Below, piece after piece: positions 46,701-58,021 of a stretch of 64,000 nt of DNA (position 1 is the first letter of the stretch; every line of letters starts with the position of its first letter). The stretch is from Nematostella vectensis. Lineage: Eukaryota; Cnidaria; Anthozoa; Actiniaria; Edwardsiidae. Under the pieces are notes generated by a model. It was not told the DNA's origin, did not search any database, and saw nothing but the letters and a program-made list of their open reading frames with translations. The position numbers and the translations under genes are program-made. Location of the stretch: contig NC_064034.1 in NCBI RefSeq assembly GCF_932526225.1, forward strand, positions 1,412,001 through 1,476,000, given 5' to 3'.

Positions 46701-49700
46701 TGTAGACGTTGTGCAGCTCGCCACGCGTGGCTTCTGAATGGCATCTCCATACCAACTGCTGGCTCGCGTTTGGCTCGCTGGTGTACACTCACAGTAAGGA
46801 TGTGGGAAAGTGTCCCGACAAGTACTGCAAGGTGAACAAAAAAGATCGCTTGTATGCACCTCTTTCCATAAAGATCGTTATCTTTGTAATATACCAGGCT
46901 TTAAGATGGCCCGCAATTTTATCCTCCCGCTCAATGCCGATTTACACAAAGAATCCTTTTCCTTGCAAATAAACCTCTGTATTTTAAACTATTGTTAATA
47001 ACAAAAGAGAAGTTGATCGACATTCTTTAAGAGAAGGGGTAGAAAAATATGTTAAACATAATCCCAACCAGCTATATATTCGTGTTTATTTACTAAACCA
47101 AAAATTTGATAGTCTGTTAACACATTGTCTTAGAAAGTCCCTTAGAGATATCACACGAAGCAGATTCACACAAGTCACACCCATATAGTGTATTAAACTA
47201 CTACATGACAATTTGGCTTGCGGGATATCAGTAACGTTGTGTTTTGTCAGGCTTTGAGAGACGAATACAAGAAGTACATCCACGATGAGGTATTCCATGA
47301 GCGTGACCCGAAGCACATGGAAAGCCTGGTGGTCGCCCTGAAGGCTATAGGGAACTCAGGACGCGTCGAGATGTTACCCGAAGTCTTGCAGGTCATAAAG
47401 AACTGGGAAAGCCTTAATCCACCAATCATAGAAGCCATTGAGGCCCTTCGGCGTATGACCATTAGCGGGAATCAACTAACGCAGGTAGTTCCCGGCAAAC
47501 TGTATTCACACCCCAATAGTCACTTCATAAGAACCTACTTTTATGTCATTAGGATATCAAAATAAAATTGCGCTCCTTCTCCAGGTTGGTGGTGACCGCT
47601 TAGTACGGGATGTCACCGTACCACAGTGCTACTCACTCGGTCGTTACTTCTGATTAGACTTCTAACATTGCATTCAACATTTATGTTATGTTCCCGCAAG
47701 GTACGGGCAGCTTTGCTGAACTACTTCGTCAACATGGGATTTTGTCCCGAGATCCGGATGGTCGCGTTTGTCGCTCTAATGGACACCAGTCCTCCTCCTG
47801 CAATCATCAGCAGACTTGTCCAGGCTATCCAAGACGAGAAAGTACCAATAGTGAAGCAATACGTCTTTACCACGTTGGACAAGGACAGCAAGTTTAACTG
47901 CAAGACGAGCGAGAGGAAGTAAGCTATCCAATCACCTCTACCTTTACGAAACTCACCTCGAATGATCTCCCTTAATCTTGCTTGTCAACTTTCACATCTT
48001 GTATCATTTTCTTTGCTTTGCACTCATCTTGGATCTTAAAATCGTTTGCGTCCTACTAAAGGCACCCCAGACACTTTCTTTTACTCATCGAAGATCCCTG
48101 TCACAACAGCAGGTTAACCGAACTCATAAAATCAACATACCCTGCTTCTTATTTCCTCTTGTCCTTATCCATACTCGACTGACTCAAATTCCTATTTTCA
48201 GTTTCTTCCGTCCGTTAATCACCTACTATCATTTACAGGAAACAAGCCCAATCATTGTTGGGTCGACTTCTGTTTCACAAGAAATCACGCTACCAGTCTT
48301 TTGTTTATGGTTTAAACATTGGAGAGCCAGATAGTGTCTTCTCGGGCCTGGAATACGACGAGACCCACACTCCGCTCAGCTCGCTGCCGCGACACATTCG
48401 CATGAAGAATTTCTTTGGTTTCTTGGGGTACGTCGCTGAACATATGGAGGTATGTATGCTAAGGAGCACGGAGCAAGGAAGGTGGTGGTAGTGATCGGGG
48501 AGTGGGGGTGGGGGTATTGGCGTAAGGGGGCTTACGTCACAGAGCACGCAAAGGTATTCAAGTGCACGTAGAGGGAGCCAGGATGGTTGTGGTGGTGATG
48601 GAGGGTGGGGGCGGAGGGGGTTACGTCACGGAGCACGCAAAGGTATTAAAGTGCACGTAGAGGGAGCCAGGAAGGTTGTGGTGGTGATGGAGGGTTGGGG
48701 CGGAGGGGTTAACGTTACGGAGCACATGGAGGTATGTGGGTAGTAGCACGTATAGGGAGCCAGGAAAGTTGTGGTGGTAATGGAGGGTGGGGGCCGTGGG
48801 GGTTACGTTACGGAGCACATGGAGGTATGTGGGTTAAGTGTCATAGAATTTGCCCTTTGAGGTGACCAGAAGGGGTAATATGACGTTATTCAAAGAAAAT
48901 ATGAATCCATAATTTATTTTGAAATTCTTTAAAATGCGCCATATAATTTTATGTTATGCTTTTCGCTTATTTTAGCTGAAAATTCGTCAAGACGAAGTGA
49001 TGCCCCTTTTTCGCGATTTGATTGGTCCATACGGCACATGGCTAGACAAAAATTCAGTGATGGATATCATGCGACCAAAACGCAGCGCTGCGAAGGATGG
49101 ATTCCCTGATGTCTACCATCGGATGAAGGAAAAGGTTATTATACCCCAAGAACAGCTAACCATTCACACAGAATGGTCGACGAATATATAACAACAACAG
49201 CCAACCATGCACATAGAATAGTCGATAAGATATATATAACAACAACAACAACTAACCATGCCAATAGAATGTTAGATAAAATATATAGACACATATATAA
49301 CAACAACAGCTAATTAAACTCATAGAATGTTAGATAAAATATATAACAACTATAGCTAACCATTCACATAAAATGTTAGATAGAATATATAACAACAACA
49401 GCTAACCATGCATATAGAATGTTCGAAAAATATATAAACAACAACAGCCAACCATGCACATAGAATGGTCGATAAGATATATATAACAACAACAACAATT
49501 AACCATGCCAATAGAATGTTCGACAAGATATATAACAAATAGGTCTGATTCTGGGCGACTGTCCTCATATAGCTGTACAGAAAACGCCACATTGTGTCAT
49601 TAAGATCTGCTGATACCTCACGCACGTCGGCTCCATGCTGTCACGCACTAGCTCGCTCTTCTTATCTGTGCATTAATAAGAGGAGAGGCGTGTCCGTAGT

Positions 49701-52700
49701 TTTTCTGTCCAGCGCGAGATCAGAATGGAATTCGAAACTAAGCTTTTATAATTCATTTTAAAGACTGCATATGTCAACAATATTAGAAATGAGTTTTAAA
49801 GGAGCGGGATTTTTTACGAGATAACTTTTTTCAGCTCCGCCCAGAGGAAAGAAGAGGCAAACCATTCAAGTTGACCATGTCAGCAAAGCTTTTTGGCAGC
49901 GAAATCGTCTACCTTTTGTTGAATAACTCCATGGACGCGATCAAGAGCTTAGAAGAAGACGGCACTATCAAGCTCGATAAGGACTGGTTGGGTAACCAGC
50001 TCAAGGCGGGCATGAACCTCAACATGAACGCCACAGACGTGCTTGTAGACACCATGAAACGTCTACCCACTACTGCAGGTGAGTCAAACCGTCACGCAAC
50101 GTAATGTAACGCAACGCTGTCACGGGTGTGAAACTTGTGTTGCTGTCACGCAAGGAAAAGTAACAAAACGCGGTCACGGAACTTGATTATCGTATTATCA
50201 TACCCCTTTGTGTAGGATTACCGCTGACCTATCAGTTGACCAATGGCGGCGTTTTCCGGTACAATGCCTACTTGCAGCTCACAACCAGTCCACTGCACAA
50301 CCTCATCCCATGGGGGAGGGTAGCAGAGGAAACAGAAGGAACATTCAGAGAGTGCTTTAGGTAAGCATGTATTTAGAGTTTAAGCTTCGATACTTTGATA
50401 CTTGTCCGTAAAACCGGGTACCAGGGTTACTAAGAAAGGGCACGGCTTGAAGGCTTTATAGATGTAGATTGATGAAGATTTAACAAGATTGTGTGAATCA
50501 GCCAGAACTTGTGTTTTATATGCGTTTATTATACGATTCACTAAAACATAGAATTACATAAAATACATGAATTACAAAAAGAAGAACTCAAAATATTGAG
50601 ATACTTACAACACTGTGGATCCTTCCATGTCTACTGGCTTACAAATATTCTGAATAGGGTCACGAAAATAGCACGAACATTTATTAAACCGGACTGCAAT
50701 GTATAATAAAAGGAAACTAACTAATTAAATTGGAACATAAAAGCCTATAGGAATACACAACAATACTCTACATAAAATATGCAAGGCCATGTCCCTGAGT
50801 ATACGGAATCGAATGAATCCGCAACTTTTTCGTTTCGGATACGGCTATCGTCCACACGTATTCGACGATTACGCTGGCGAATCCGCAACTTTTTGAATCC
50901 GCTAACGAAAGCGGAGCGTAACGAATACGTTACGATTCCGTATACGTGTGGTCGGTGGAATCCGTAACTTTTCGATTACGACGACGTCAAAATCGTACCC
51001 AGTCTCTGGGGGGTTAGGGACAGTTTGCGGCTGCAACATTTGATATTTAAAATGGAAAACGAGTGAATGGGCGACCAAAAAATTCAAGACTAGCCATAGT
51101 GTTCTTTTTCAGAGAAAGTAAACGGCAGTACCTGATGAATAAATAATTCTTATGCTTGCATTTTTATCTTTTCATTTCTATTTACCAGTGTTGTAAACAA
51201 TCAGATGATCAAGGCATACGTCTCGGCCGGTGACACCAAAATGGGATTTAAGTTTAGCACTTACGGAGCTTTCCGCTGCCCGGTTCCGTTTGACGAGGTG
51301 AAGTTTGAAACAAAAGGACGTGATGGCAAGTTCATTCGCAAGGTTGTACTTGACGTGGAGATGAACAAGCAAAACACTTCTTTTGCAAAGACAGGGTAAG
51401 TACTGGGCCAGATGGACTGGAGGAAAAGAAAGACCCTGGTGTGGTACAGATAGAGAGTACATGGCCTAAGGCCCAGACTGATCAATCAACCAACCAACCG
51501 ACCGGTCAATCAGTCAGTCGGTCGGTCGGTCGTTCAGTCGGTCGGTCAGTCGTTCAGTCGGTTTATTGAGAGTGACACCTAATATCCGTACAGATAATAA
51601 TATACATGTGGCTCTCAGAAAATTATCAAATTATTACAAAAACATACATAAATAACAATATAATGATAACAAAAATACATAATGATTTACAATAGTGTCA
51701 AACGAAACAATTTTCATTAGGAACAGCCTTAAGTGCCGCAATAAAAGTAGTAAGGGATTTGCTTTCCCTTACATTCGATGGAAGAGCGTCCCATGCTTTG
51801 GCCCCACCACCGTTGGCCGAGAGTGCGATAGACACGAGGTACAATCAGACCTCCGCGTTTACGAATTTTTGTACAGTTGGTATGTTGGGAACTAAATTGC
51901 TTAAACCTATTACTGAGATATTTTGGGTGTCGGTCGGTCAATTCTTTTAATTTGCAGGTCAGAGTTCCACTTCTTCACTTATGACAAAAATGGATATTGG
52001 TCAAAAGAGATGTCCAAGAATCGTCCCCCACGTTTGCCGGGTCCGCTACCAGGTATGGGGCCAGAGATTGGGCAACGCCTTGGTCAAGAAGGCGATGGGC
52101 TGGGTCGCCTTATTGGCATGTTTGGGGGACGAGGAAGCCCCATGGGTGGCAATCACCCTCACCCTCCTGGGGAACCAATGGGAGGTCGAGGTGGTAGCAG
52201 TTCTGGGCCGAATGGAGCCGATAGAGGACCGGCACACAGCCGTAGAAGACAGATTCACAATGGAGGCATACCGGGTACCAGTGGCAGTGGGCCGAGGACA
52301 CAAGGAATGGGTCCGCAAGAAGGAGTGCGGGACGCATCTCCGGTTGTGTGTCGCGAGGCGTGGAATGACTCCCTGGCGCTTTGCATGGATAATAGCAAGA
52401 ACACGCACATGTGGTTCTACCCAGGTGGGCGTCCTGTGGAAAACATCAATCTGGAGTACAAAAACTCAACAGACGCAGACGAGCCATACTGGGTATGACC
52501 CCTAACCGCACGAGAACACGCAGTTATGGAGGGTGCATAGGGTGGGGGATAGTGAGAGGGAAAGTATTATAAGGGTTTGCGGGAGGTGAGATCAAGGCTG
52601 GTTCAAAGGGTATATGAGTAAAGTGAGGTGTTGCCTTGAAAGCCTTAAAACAGAGTGGATGATACAAGCTGAGAAGATATTATTTTTTCTTTTTCTCCCT

Positions 52701-55700
52701 AGACTGAGTTTCTATTATTCTGAGTTTCTAAGTTTTATTTAAAAAGTATTTGGAAATTTGCGCTTTTCCTGTCTTGAGGAAGAAAAGTAAGGATTAGGCA
52801 CCGTTGTAATAATTGATGTGTTTACGTGCTTCTTGTCTGGCACAGGAATACGAGCTCGAAATTGAAGTTGATGACGCTGGTCGCAAGCATCTCGATAAAT
52901 ACGACATCAAAATTACGGTCCCACGACCTCCATCGTCTCCTCCCCCCTCTGGGGCTCACCCATCACGACCCTCTTCGCACAGAGAAGTCATCTCCATCGA
53001 AGCGATGAGGACCCTGAAACCAAGAAGTATTCTACCTGACGGGAGAACTCCCAAGAATCCTGAGTGGACAGCGTGTGTTAAACTGGGGTACGTCGCATTA
53101 TGTGCAACAAAAATATTACAATATTTTTTGCCACCCTCTGAAACATTTTCGATCGAAGTTGGTAAATAATGTATAAAACTTTGTTTTCAGATGGTTATTT
53201 CGAGAATAATTCAAATACTTTCTCTTTCAATGTGTAGTTCCAGAAAATATCCATACCCCCCTATTGAGGGGGTCGGAAGTATGACCCCCACCCCTCTGGA
53301 ATTTCCATTTTTGGGGCCAATTTTGACCCCACCCCCAGGGGGTCGGAGGTATGACCCCCACCCCTCTGGAACTTCCAACCCCCGGGGAAAAAAATAAATA
53401 CTGTAACTGTTAAGGAAAAAGGGCACTTTACACCCCTCCCCTCTGGAAGTTCCTGGGCGGGTGAACCCTCCACCCACCCGGAATTTCCAATCCCCTCAGG
53501 GGGGGGGGGGGGTATGGATATTTTCTGGAACTACACAGTTTGAATGATTACAGTAATAACAAAGGTGTGACTGACAACGGCTCTTTAAAGCACCTCCAAA
53601 CACAGGGTTACCATGGTGGCGCTGTGAATAAGTTACCATGGTTACCAGGGTTACCATGGTGGCGCTGTGAACACGGGGCGTAACTTATTGTAAACCCTTT
53701 TTATAGAAACTATTTTTAACATGGGATATTTTTGGCTTATTCAGAATGAACCCTAAGGAGAGACAGCTGCAAGTGCATGCTGGGATGGGACAAAAAGATT
53801 GCTCGGTGTACAGCGTCAACATGAGCGTGGGGTACACAGAAAAGAACGCTGACCCTGGTATAGATATCGCCATCTCATGGAACAGCCTTCCCGATAACCT
53901 AGAGATGATGACATGTCCTGCCAAACAAATCATGAAGCAAATGGGCAAGGTTAGCGTGGGTTGCCTTAGGAAAATTATTGTCGGAGCATTTGACACATTT
54001 GACACGGACTAGACAAATGCCTTCAAAGTTCTGTTTTCTAGTTTTACTGGATTCCTTATTTTAACAGCAAGGTCACCTCTTGTGCGCACTTAGCAAACAA
54101 ACCTTTGTCAGGAACGACATACATATTGTGGTACTCAGCTTTCCTAGCAAACAAACCTTTGTCAGGAACGACATACATATTGTGGTACTTAGCTTTCCTA
54201 GCAACCACCAGGCCTGCACAAGCATAGCTGAGTGTGTCAATGAATTAGGTACTCGATTCAATTGTTCGTCAATCATTTCATAGGTCCCCGGTGGCGGGCA
54301 AGGATGGGGGCAACCACCCCCTGGGGCAGGACAAGGAGGAGGACCACCACCCCCTGGGGCAGGACAAGGAGGAGGACCCCCACCCCCTGGAGCAGGACAA
54401 GGATGGGGGCAACCACCCCCTGGGGCAGGACAAGGAGGAGGACCACCACCCCCTGGGGCAGGACAAGGATGGGGTCAACCACCCCCTGGGGCAGGACAAG
54501 GATGGGGTCAACCACCCCCTGGGGCAGGACAAGGAGGAGGACCACCACCCCCTGGGGCAGGACAAGGAGGACCCCCACCCCCTGGGGCAGGACAAGAAGG
54601 ACCCCCACCCCCTGGGGCAGGACAAGGAGGAGGACCCCCACCCCCTGGGGCAGGACAAGGATGGGGACTACCTCCCCCTGGGTCAGGGCTTCATCTCTAT
54701 TGCTTTACTTCCTTCAATCTCTCATTGGTGATGGCAAATGGCACTAAGCTACAGGTGTTCGGTGTCCCGACGCCCGAGACATTGGTCTTTGAGAAAGAGA
54801 TGCCGTTCTTCAAGCCGATCCACAACAAGCTCAAGGGTTTTGTCAAATATGGTGTGTGCCGTAATGTGTGCCATTGTTTTTGTCATTGTGCATTTTGTCA
54901 TTGTGCCATTGTTTTTTTGTTTTGGCCATAATGAACATTTTTTTTTGCTATATTGTGCTTTCAGTTAATGAAACCCAGTTCTTTCTTCTAATATCGTGTT
55001 CTGACTCAAGATCTTTGCTGCTGCCTGTTCTGCACTCAAAGAAATGGGTGAGGGGGGTTACCCGTTCACGATAGACAAATATGGTCATATCCATGTTGTC
55101 TATAGCCTTTCAATCCCCATTGAAACGAACAGAGCCCTTATCATATGTCAAATTCCTTCTATTTTGACCACGTGAAATCGCATTGCGTGACATTCATTCC
55201 CGTAACGCTTGCCTTCCTTCAGAAACATGTAACGCAATTAGAGCTACAGACGAGATCACGACCTTCGACAAGAAGCAGTTCACTTACCGGCCTACCACTG
55301 GCTGCCCGCACGTCCTAGCTAAAGATTGCTCCAAGAAAGAGCTCTTCACCGTATTTATGAACGTAACCGCTGAGAGCAAGAAGGAGCTGACCGTCGTCGT
55401 CAAAGATCGTAAAGGCATCGGACATGTGTTTGTAATCACACCAGAAATGACAGTGATGCATGATGGGAGTCCCTTGCAGATGAAGGTGAGAGTGAATGAC
55501 ATTCAATTATAAATCGGCAGGTATTTGTCTATGCAGATAACATCACGCAACGTGCATGAGAGTTTACATTTCTTATAGAGCAAAGTGAATTATTGTTTGA
55601 AAATGCTTTTGCGTGCCGCTTTTGCCATCATAACTGTTAACTTGCTCACCTCGGAACCCCGTGGAGACGGCGTCCATATCGGCCATCAATGCTATCATTA

Positions 55701-58021
55701 CCTCGTTCGGTTGACTTACAAAGCAGGTGAAATGTTGATTAACCACTTCGCAGCACAATCCCATGTGATATACAAACAGCATTAGGCATGGTTGGGCTGA
55801 GCACTAACCAAGTCTCTCCAGCATGCGCGAACGCAAGGAATCAGAGTTCTATCTTCCGCTGTTTACAAGATATCAGAAACGAAGTGCGTTTCAAGTCTCT
55901 ATTTTGAGCTTATTGACAGAAACCGTAAGAAATCGTGAGCCTGTATTTCGTGCGAAATTCCTGCAAGCAATGTTGGGATCGAGAACCGTGAACAATGACC
56001 CGACTAATGTAAGAACTGGATGGCCAAAACTTATGGTCTTATGGTTGCAGGAACTGATGGCATGCGACCTCATTGCATTACTCCCCACCCCCCTCCCCAT
56101 CCACCCACCTATCAAAAGGGTGCTTAGGCGCATGCGCTTCTGGACTATGGGCGTAGCAACAAGGCGTAGAATTTTTGTGATATCGCAACGCTAGCCAATT
56201 TCATAGTAAGATTGTGTGGTTTACAAGGAAAACGCTAAACTTCGGGTTGCCGTCCGTAGATCAAGTCCGTACTACGTGGTCTGCCCCTCAAATGCTACAC
56301 GTTTTACTTTGAGTGTTCTTGTCTCCCGTCAGCCTATCCCGGGAGAAGCGTCTACAAGTGCACATCACATCCCCCGTCTCTGCAAGGTAACGAAGAGCGC
56401 AGAAGAGGTGGTGGTCACATGTGACGCCGGGCTAACGGTCATCACAAACGCAGAAGCTTTACAGGTCAAGGTCAGCCCATGGTAAGGACTCGCACGTGCG
56501 TCTTTCATCATCATCATCGTCGTCGTTTTCGTAATCATCAACATCATCATTGTCATCATCATCATCGATATCATCATCCTCGTTATTTGTATTATGATCA
56601 TCGTCATAATCGTCGCCGTTGTCGCCATCATAATCATTGTAATCATCAACATCATCATTATTATCATCATCACTATCATCGCTTATGAGTCATATTAGAG
56701 CCGTCTAAACCACAACAGACAAAAATACGCAGAGAATGATTATAAATTTATAGTTACTGTACTATTTTTTTTAATATTCCACGAACTCTCTCGCCAACGA
56801 TTTTCATCAAAGATCTCTACGACTGCCAAACGACCTACTTCAGCTTTGTTTGAACTGTTTTAGGAATAGCATTTCACGTCCTGAGATCTACTTTACGTTG
56901 ACAGAGTCAACGTACCTTTTCTCCTTTCAGACCCTTCGCTCTTGTTGACAGGTAGTATTTCACGTCCTGAGATCTACTTTACGTTGATTTAAAAAATGGA
57001 AATTGTTCGACAGGTATTTCCATTACATGTGCGGCATGTGTGGCAACTTCGACTGGAGACCGACAGATGATAGCAGAGATCCAGTCCAAAGAGTTCAGGA
57101 TCTGGACCACGCGTTCGCTGCCTCATGGCTTGTCCCCGGCGAGAACTGCAAATCAGGTAATATGCACCGGCATGCAACCTGGTGGGATGTTCTTTTTAAG
57201 ATTATTCTAACAGGATTTCGATGATCCACCAATGGGCGTTGTAGGAAGCCTGCATCAATACTTTTGGTGTCTTTGGAAACGTAAACATGTCAGTACTTTT
57301 GTGTTGTTTCCCGTGCAATATCTTTGTTAAAAGCTGATTAATTAATTTCTTTAGAAGGCACTTTTTTTTTAATCACATGTCAGTCACAACTCTAATGGCA
57401 TTCCTCTGTAATTTGTGAAACTTTGAAGAATGTTTATCACGGCAGTGCAATCTGTATGGATTTTATGTTAACATATATCCAAAGCTATACCTAAAACTAT
57501 ATTAAATATTAAAAATTATTTTGGTAGACGATTTTGGCCGTGGACGCTCAAAGTTCAAATTACTTTAATGTATTTACTTTTTGTTTTAAAAAGAAAAGCT
57601 CATATTTCCTCCCTACTCTCTCCTCCGGAATAATTCACCTTCTATGTATACCATATGGGAAGTAGATGACTTATGATAAGTGACCTTTGTGTAAAGGAGT
57701 CGTACGGACTCTAACTCATGGCTGTGTTTAGGCTGCAAGGTGGTACAGCGGCCCTTAAAGGAAGTCATTTCTGGAAAGTACTGTGTCGCAACCAATGCCT
57801 TGCAATGCGCGCCGGGTTGCCGAGCAACAAGGTCCACCAATACAACACTGCCATTCGCATGCGTGGACCAAAGCAGTCCGCTGGTCGCAGAAACCGACAA
57901 GAACTTCAGAGATGAAAATTTCGGCGCCATTTTGAATGCCTTCAAAGACAAAGTAAAGTCAGCCAAGTATTCCACTATTGTTCACTATGATTGCAACTGT
58001 GACAAATGCCCTTTGAAGTAA
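40699..58021 (+). CDS. Vitellogenin (large lipid transfer protein), partial at 5' end
   Basis: Yolk lipoprotein precursor. Exons: 40699-40793 (tentative), 41372-41505, 41739-41939, 42114-42311, 43129-43280, 43544-43640, 43855-44030, 44715-44883, 46706-46831, 47251-47484, 47701-47918, 48239-48449, 48976-49134, 49835-50078, 50216-50360, 51189-51395, 51958-52492, 52846-53087, 53745-53949, 54284-54851, 55223-55485, 56211-56481, 57014-57156, 57732-58021 (TAA). Phases join except 55485 to 56211, where a small exon is probably missing. The lipoprotein N-terminal domain runs from GYEYYYTSTV through TDVSGTC, CQVYLDAKGSL, WHLHTNCWLAFGSLVY and the helical repeats. A beta-sheet region follows (GLPLTYQLTNGGVFRYNAYL). 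A Gly/Pro-rich insert is in exon 51958 and a Gly/Pro/Gln repeat in exon 54284. A vWD domain follows (CNAIRATDEITTFDKKQF, CGMCGNFDWRP), then a Cys-rich end (CNCDKCPLK). No polyserine phosvitin segment is visible. Signal peptide not found. Confidence 0.88.
44050..44575. repeat. 21-22-bp minisatellite, about 24 copies
   Basis: Units of taccccctgacacacaaacc type shading into taccccctgacacacttatc. It lies in the vitellogenin intron after the exon ending at 44030. The pyrimidine-rich strand stays open in several frames; these are artefacts. Confidence 0.85.
45165..46705. repeat. Higher-order satellite carrying decoy copies of a vitellogenin splice acceptor
   Basis: The basic unit is about 16 bp (ttaactacgatacgtg). 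Every 80-180 bp it is interrupted by tttttgtagacgttgtgc plus cgctcgccacg. That segment is the acceptor and first 20 bases of the vitellogenin exon that starts at 46706. Copies occur near 45227, 45336, 45437, 45565, 45665, 45775, 45877, 45974, 46056, 46213, 46391, 46491 and 46588, before the genuine one. Confidence 0.85.
48432..48835. repeat. About 90-bp x 4 repeat containing a vitellogenin splice donor
   Basis: The unit runs tacgt-acggagcacatggaggtatg then a G-rich stretch with gagggagccaggaaggttgt. The first copy overlaps the end of the exon at 48449 (catatggag, GTATG donor). Downstream copies near 48,718 and 48,813 keep catggag with GTATG as decoy donors; two other copies have lost it. Confidence 0.75.
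49145..49545. repeat. About 47-bp minisatellite, 8-9 copies
   Basis: Units of acaacagctaaccatgcaca plus tagaatgttcgataagatat. It begins about 12 bp after the vitellogenin donor at 49135, an unusual GTTATT. Confidence 0.75.
50799..50945. mobile_element. Possible 147-bp inverted-repeat element
   Basis: Perfect 13-bp inverted ends (gtatacggaatcg) with further internal symmetry (gaatccgcaacttttt, twice directly). In a vitellogenin intron. No target duplication is obvious. Confidence 0.45.
53231..53537. mobile_element. MITE-like element with perfect 31-bp inverted ends
   Basis: Begins tgtgtagttccagaaaatat followed by ccatacccccc; the right end is its exact complement. The interior is rich in ggtcggaagtatgaccccca motifs, themselves arranged with local symmetry. 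About 307 bp, in a vitellogenin intron. No clear target duplication. Confidence 0.7.
54082..54205. repeat. Two-copy direct repeat, about 51 bp
   Basis: The segment starting agcaaacaaacctttgtcag and ending ctttcct occurs twice in the vitellogenin intron before the coding repeat exon. Confidence 0.75.
54284..54690 (+). repeat. Coding minisatellite in vitellogenin: 33-bp units giving GAGQGGGPPPP
   Basis: The frame fixed by the acceptor at 54283 and the donor at 54852 (phase 0 in, phase 1 out) is open throughout. It reads about 12 units of GAGQGGGPPPP or GAGQGWGQPPP. Two units are three bases shorter (GAGQGGPPPP and GAGQEGPPPP). All indels are multiples of three, as expected of coding sequence. 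The other frames are also open but have no splice support. Confidence 0.8.
55223..57156 (+). other. vWD domain of vitellogenin
   Basis: Spread over exons 55223-55485, 56211-56481 and 57014-57156. Motifs: CNAIRATDEITTFDKKQFTY, GCPHVLAKDC, then CGMCGNFDWRPTDDS. In the von Willebrand type D family the CGxC motif and the acidic residues after GNFD are typical. The join between the first two exons is out of phase in my model. Confidence 0.8.
56495..56690. repeat. (atc)n microsatellite
   Basis: Degenerate trinucleotide run directly after the donor at 56482. Confidence 0.85.

Noticed and set aside
47585-47660. Possible extra vitellogenin exon after a strong acceptor (ccttctccag)
   Set aside because: The frame hits a stop after about 22 codons with no good donor, and the flanking exons already join in phase without it.
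54262-54747. Alternative plus and minus frames across the Gly/Pro repeat (TPWGRTRRR, LVLPQGV)
   Set aside because: Only the GAGQGGGPPPP frame is bounded by splice sites that keep vitellogenin in phase.
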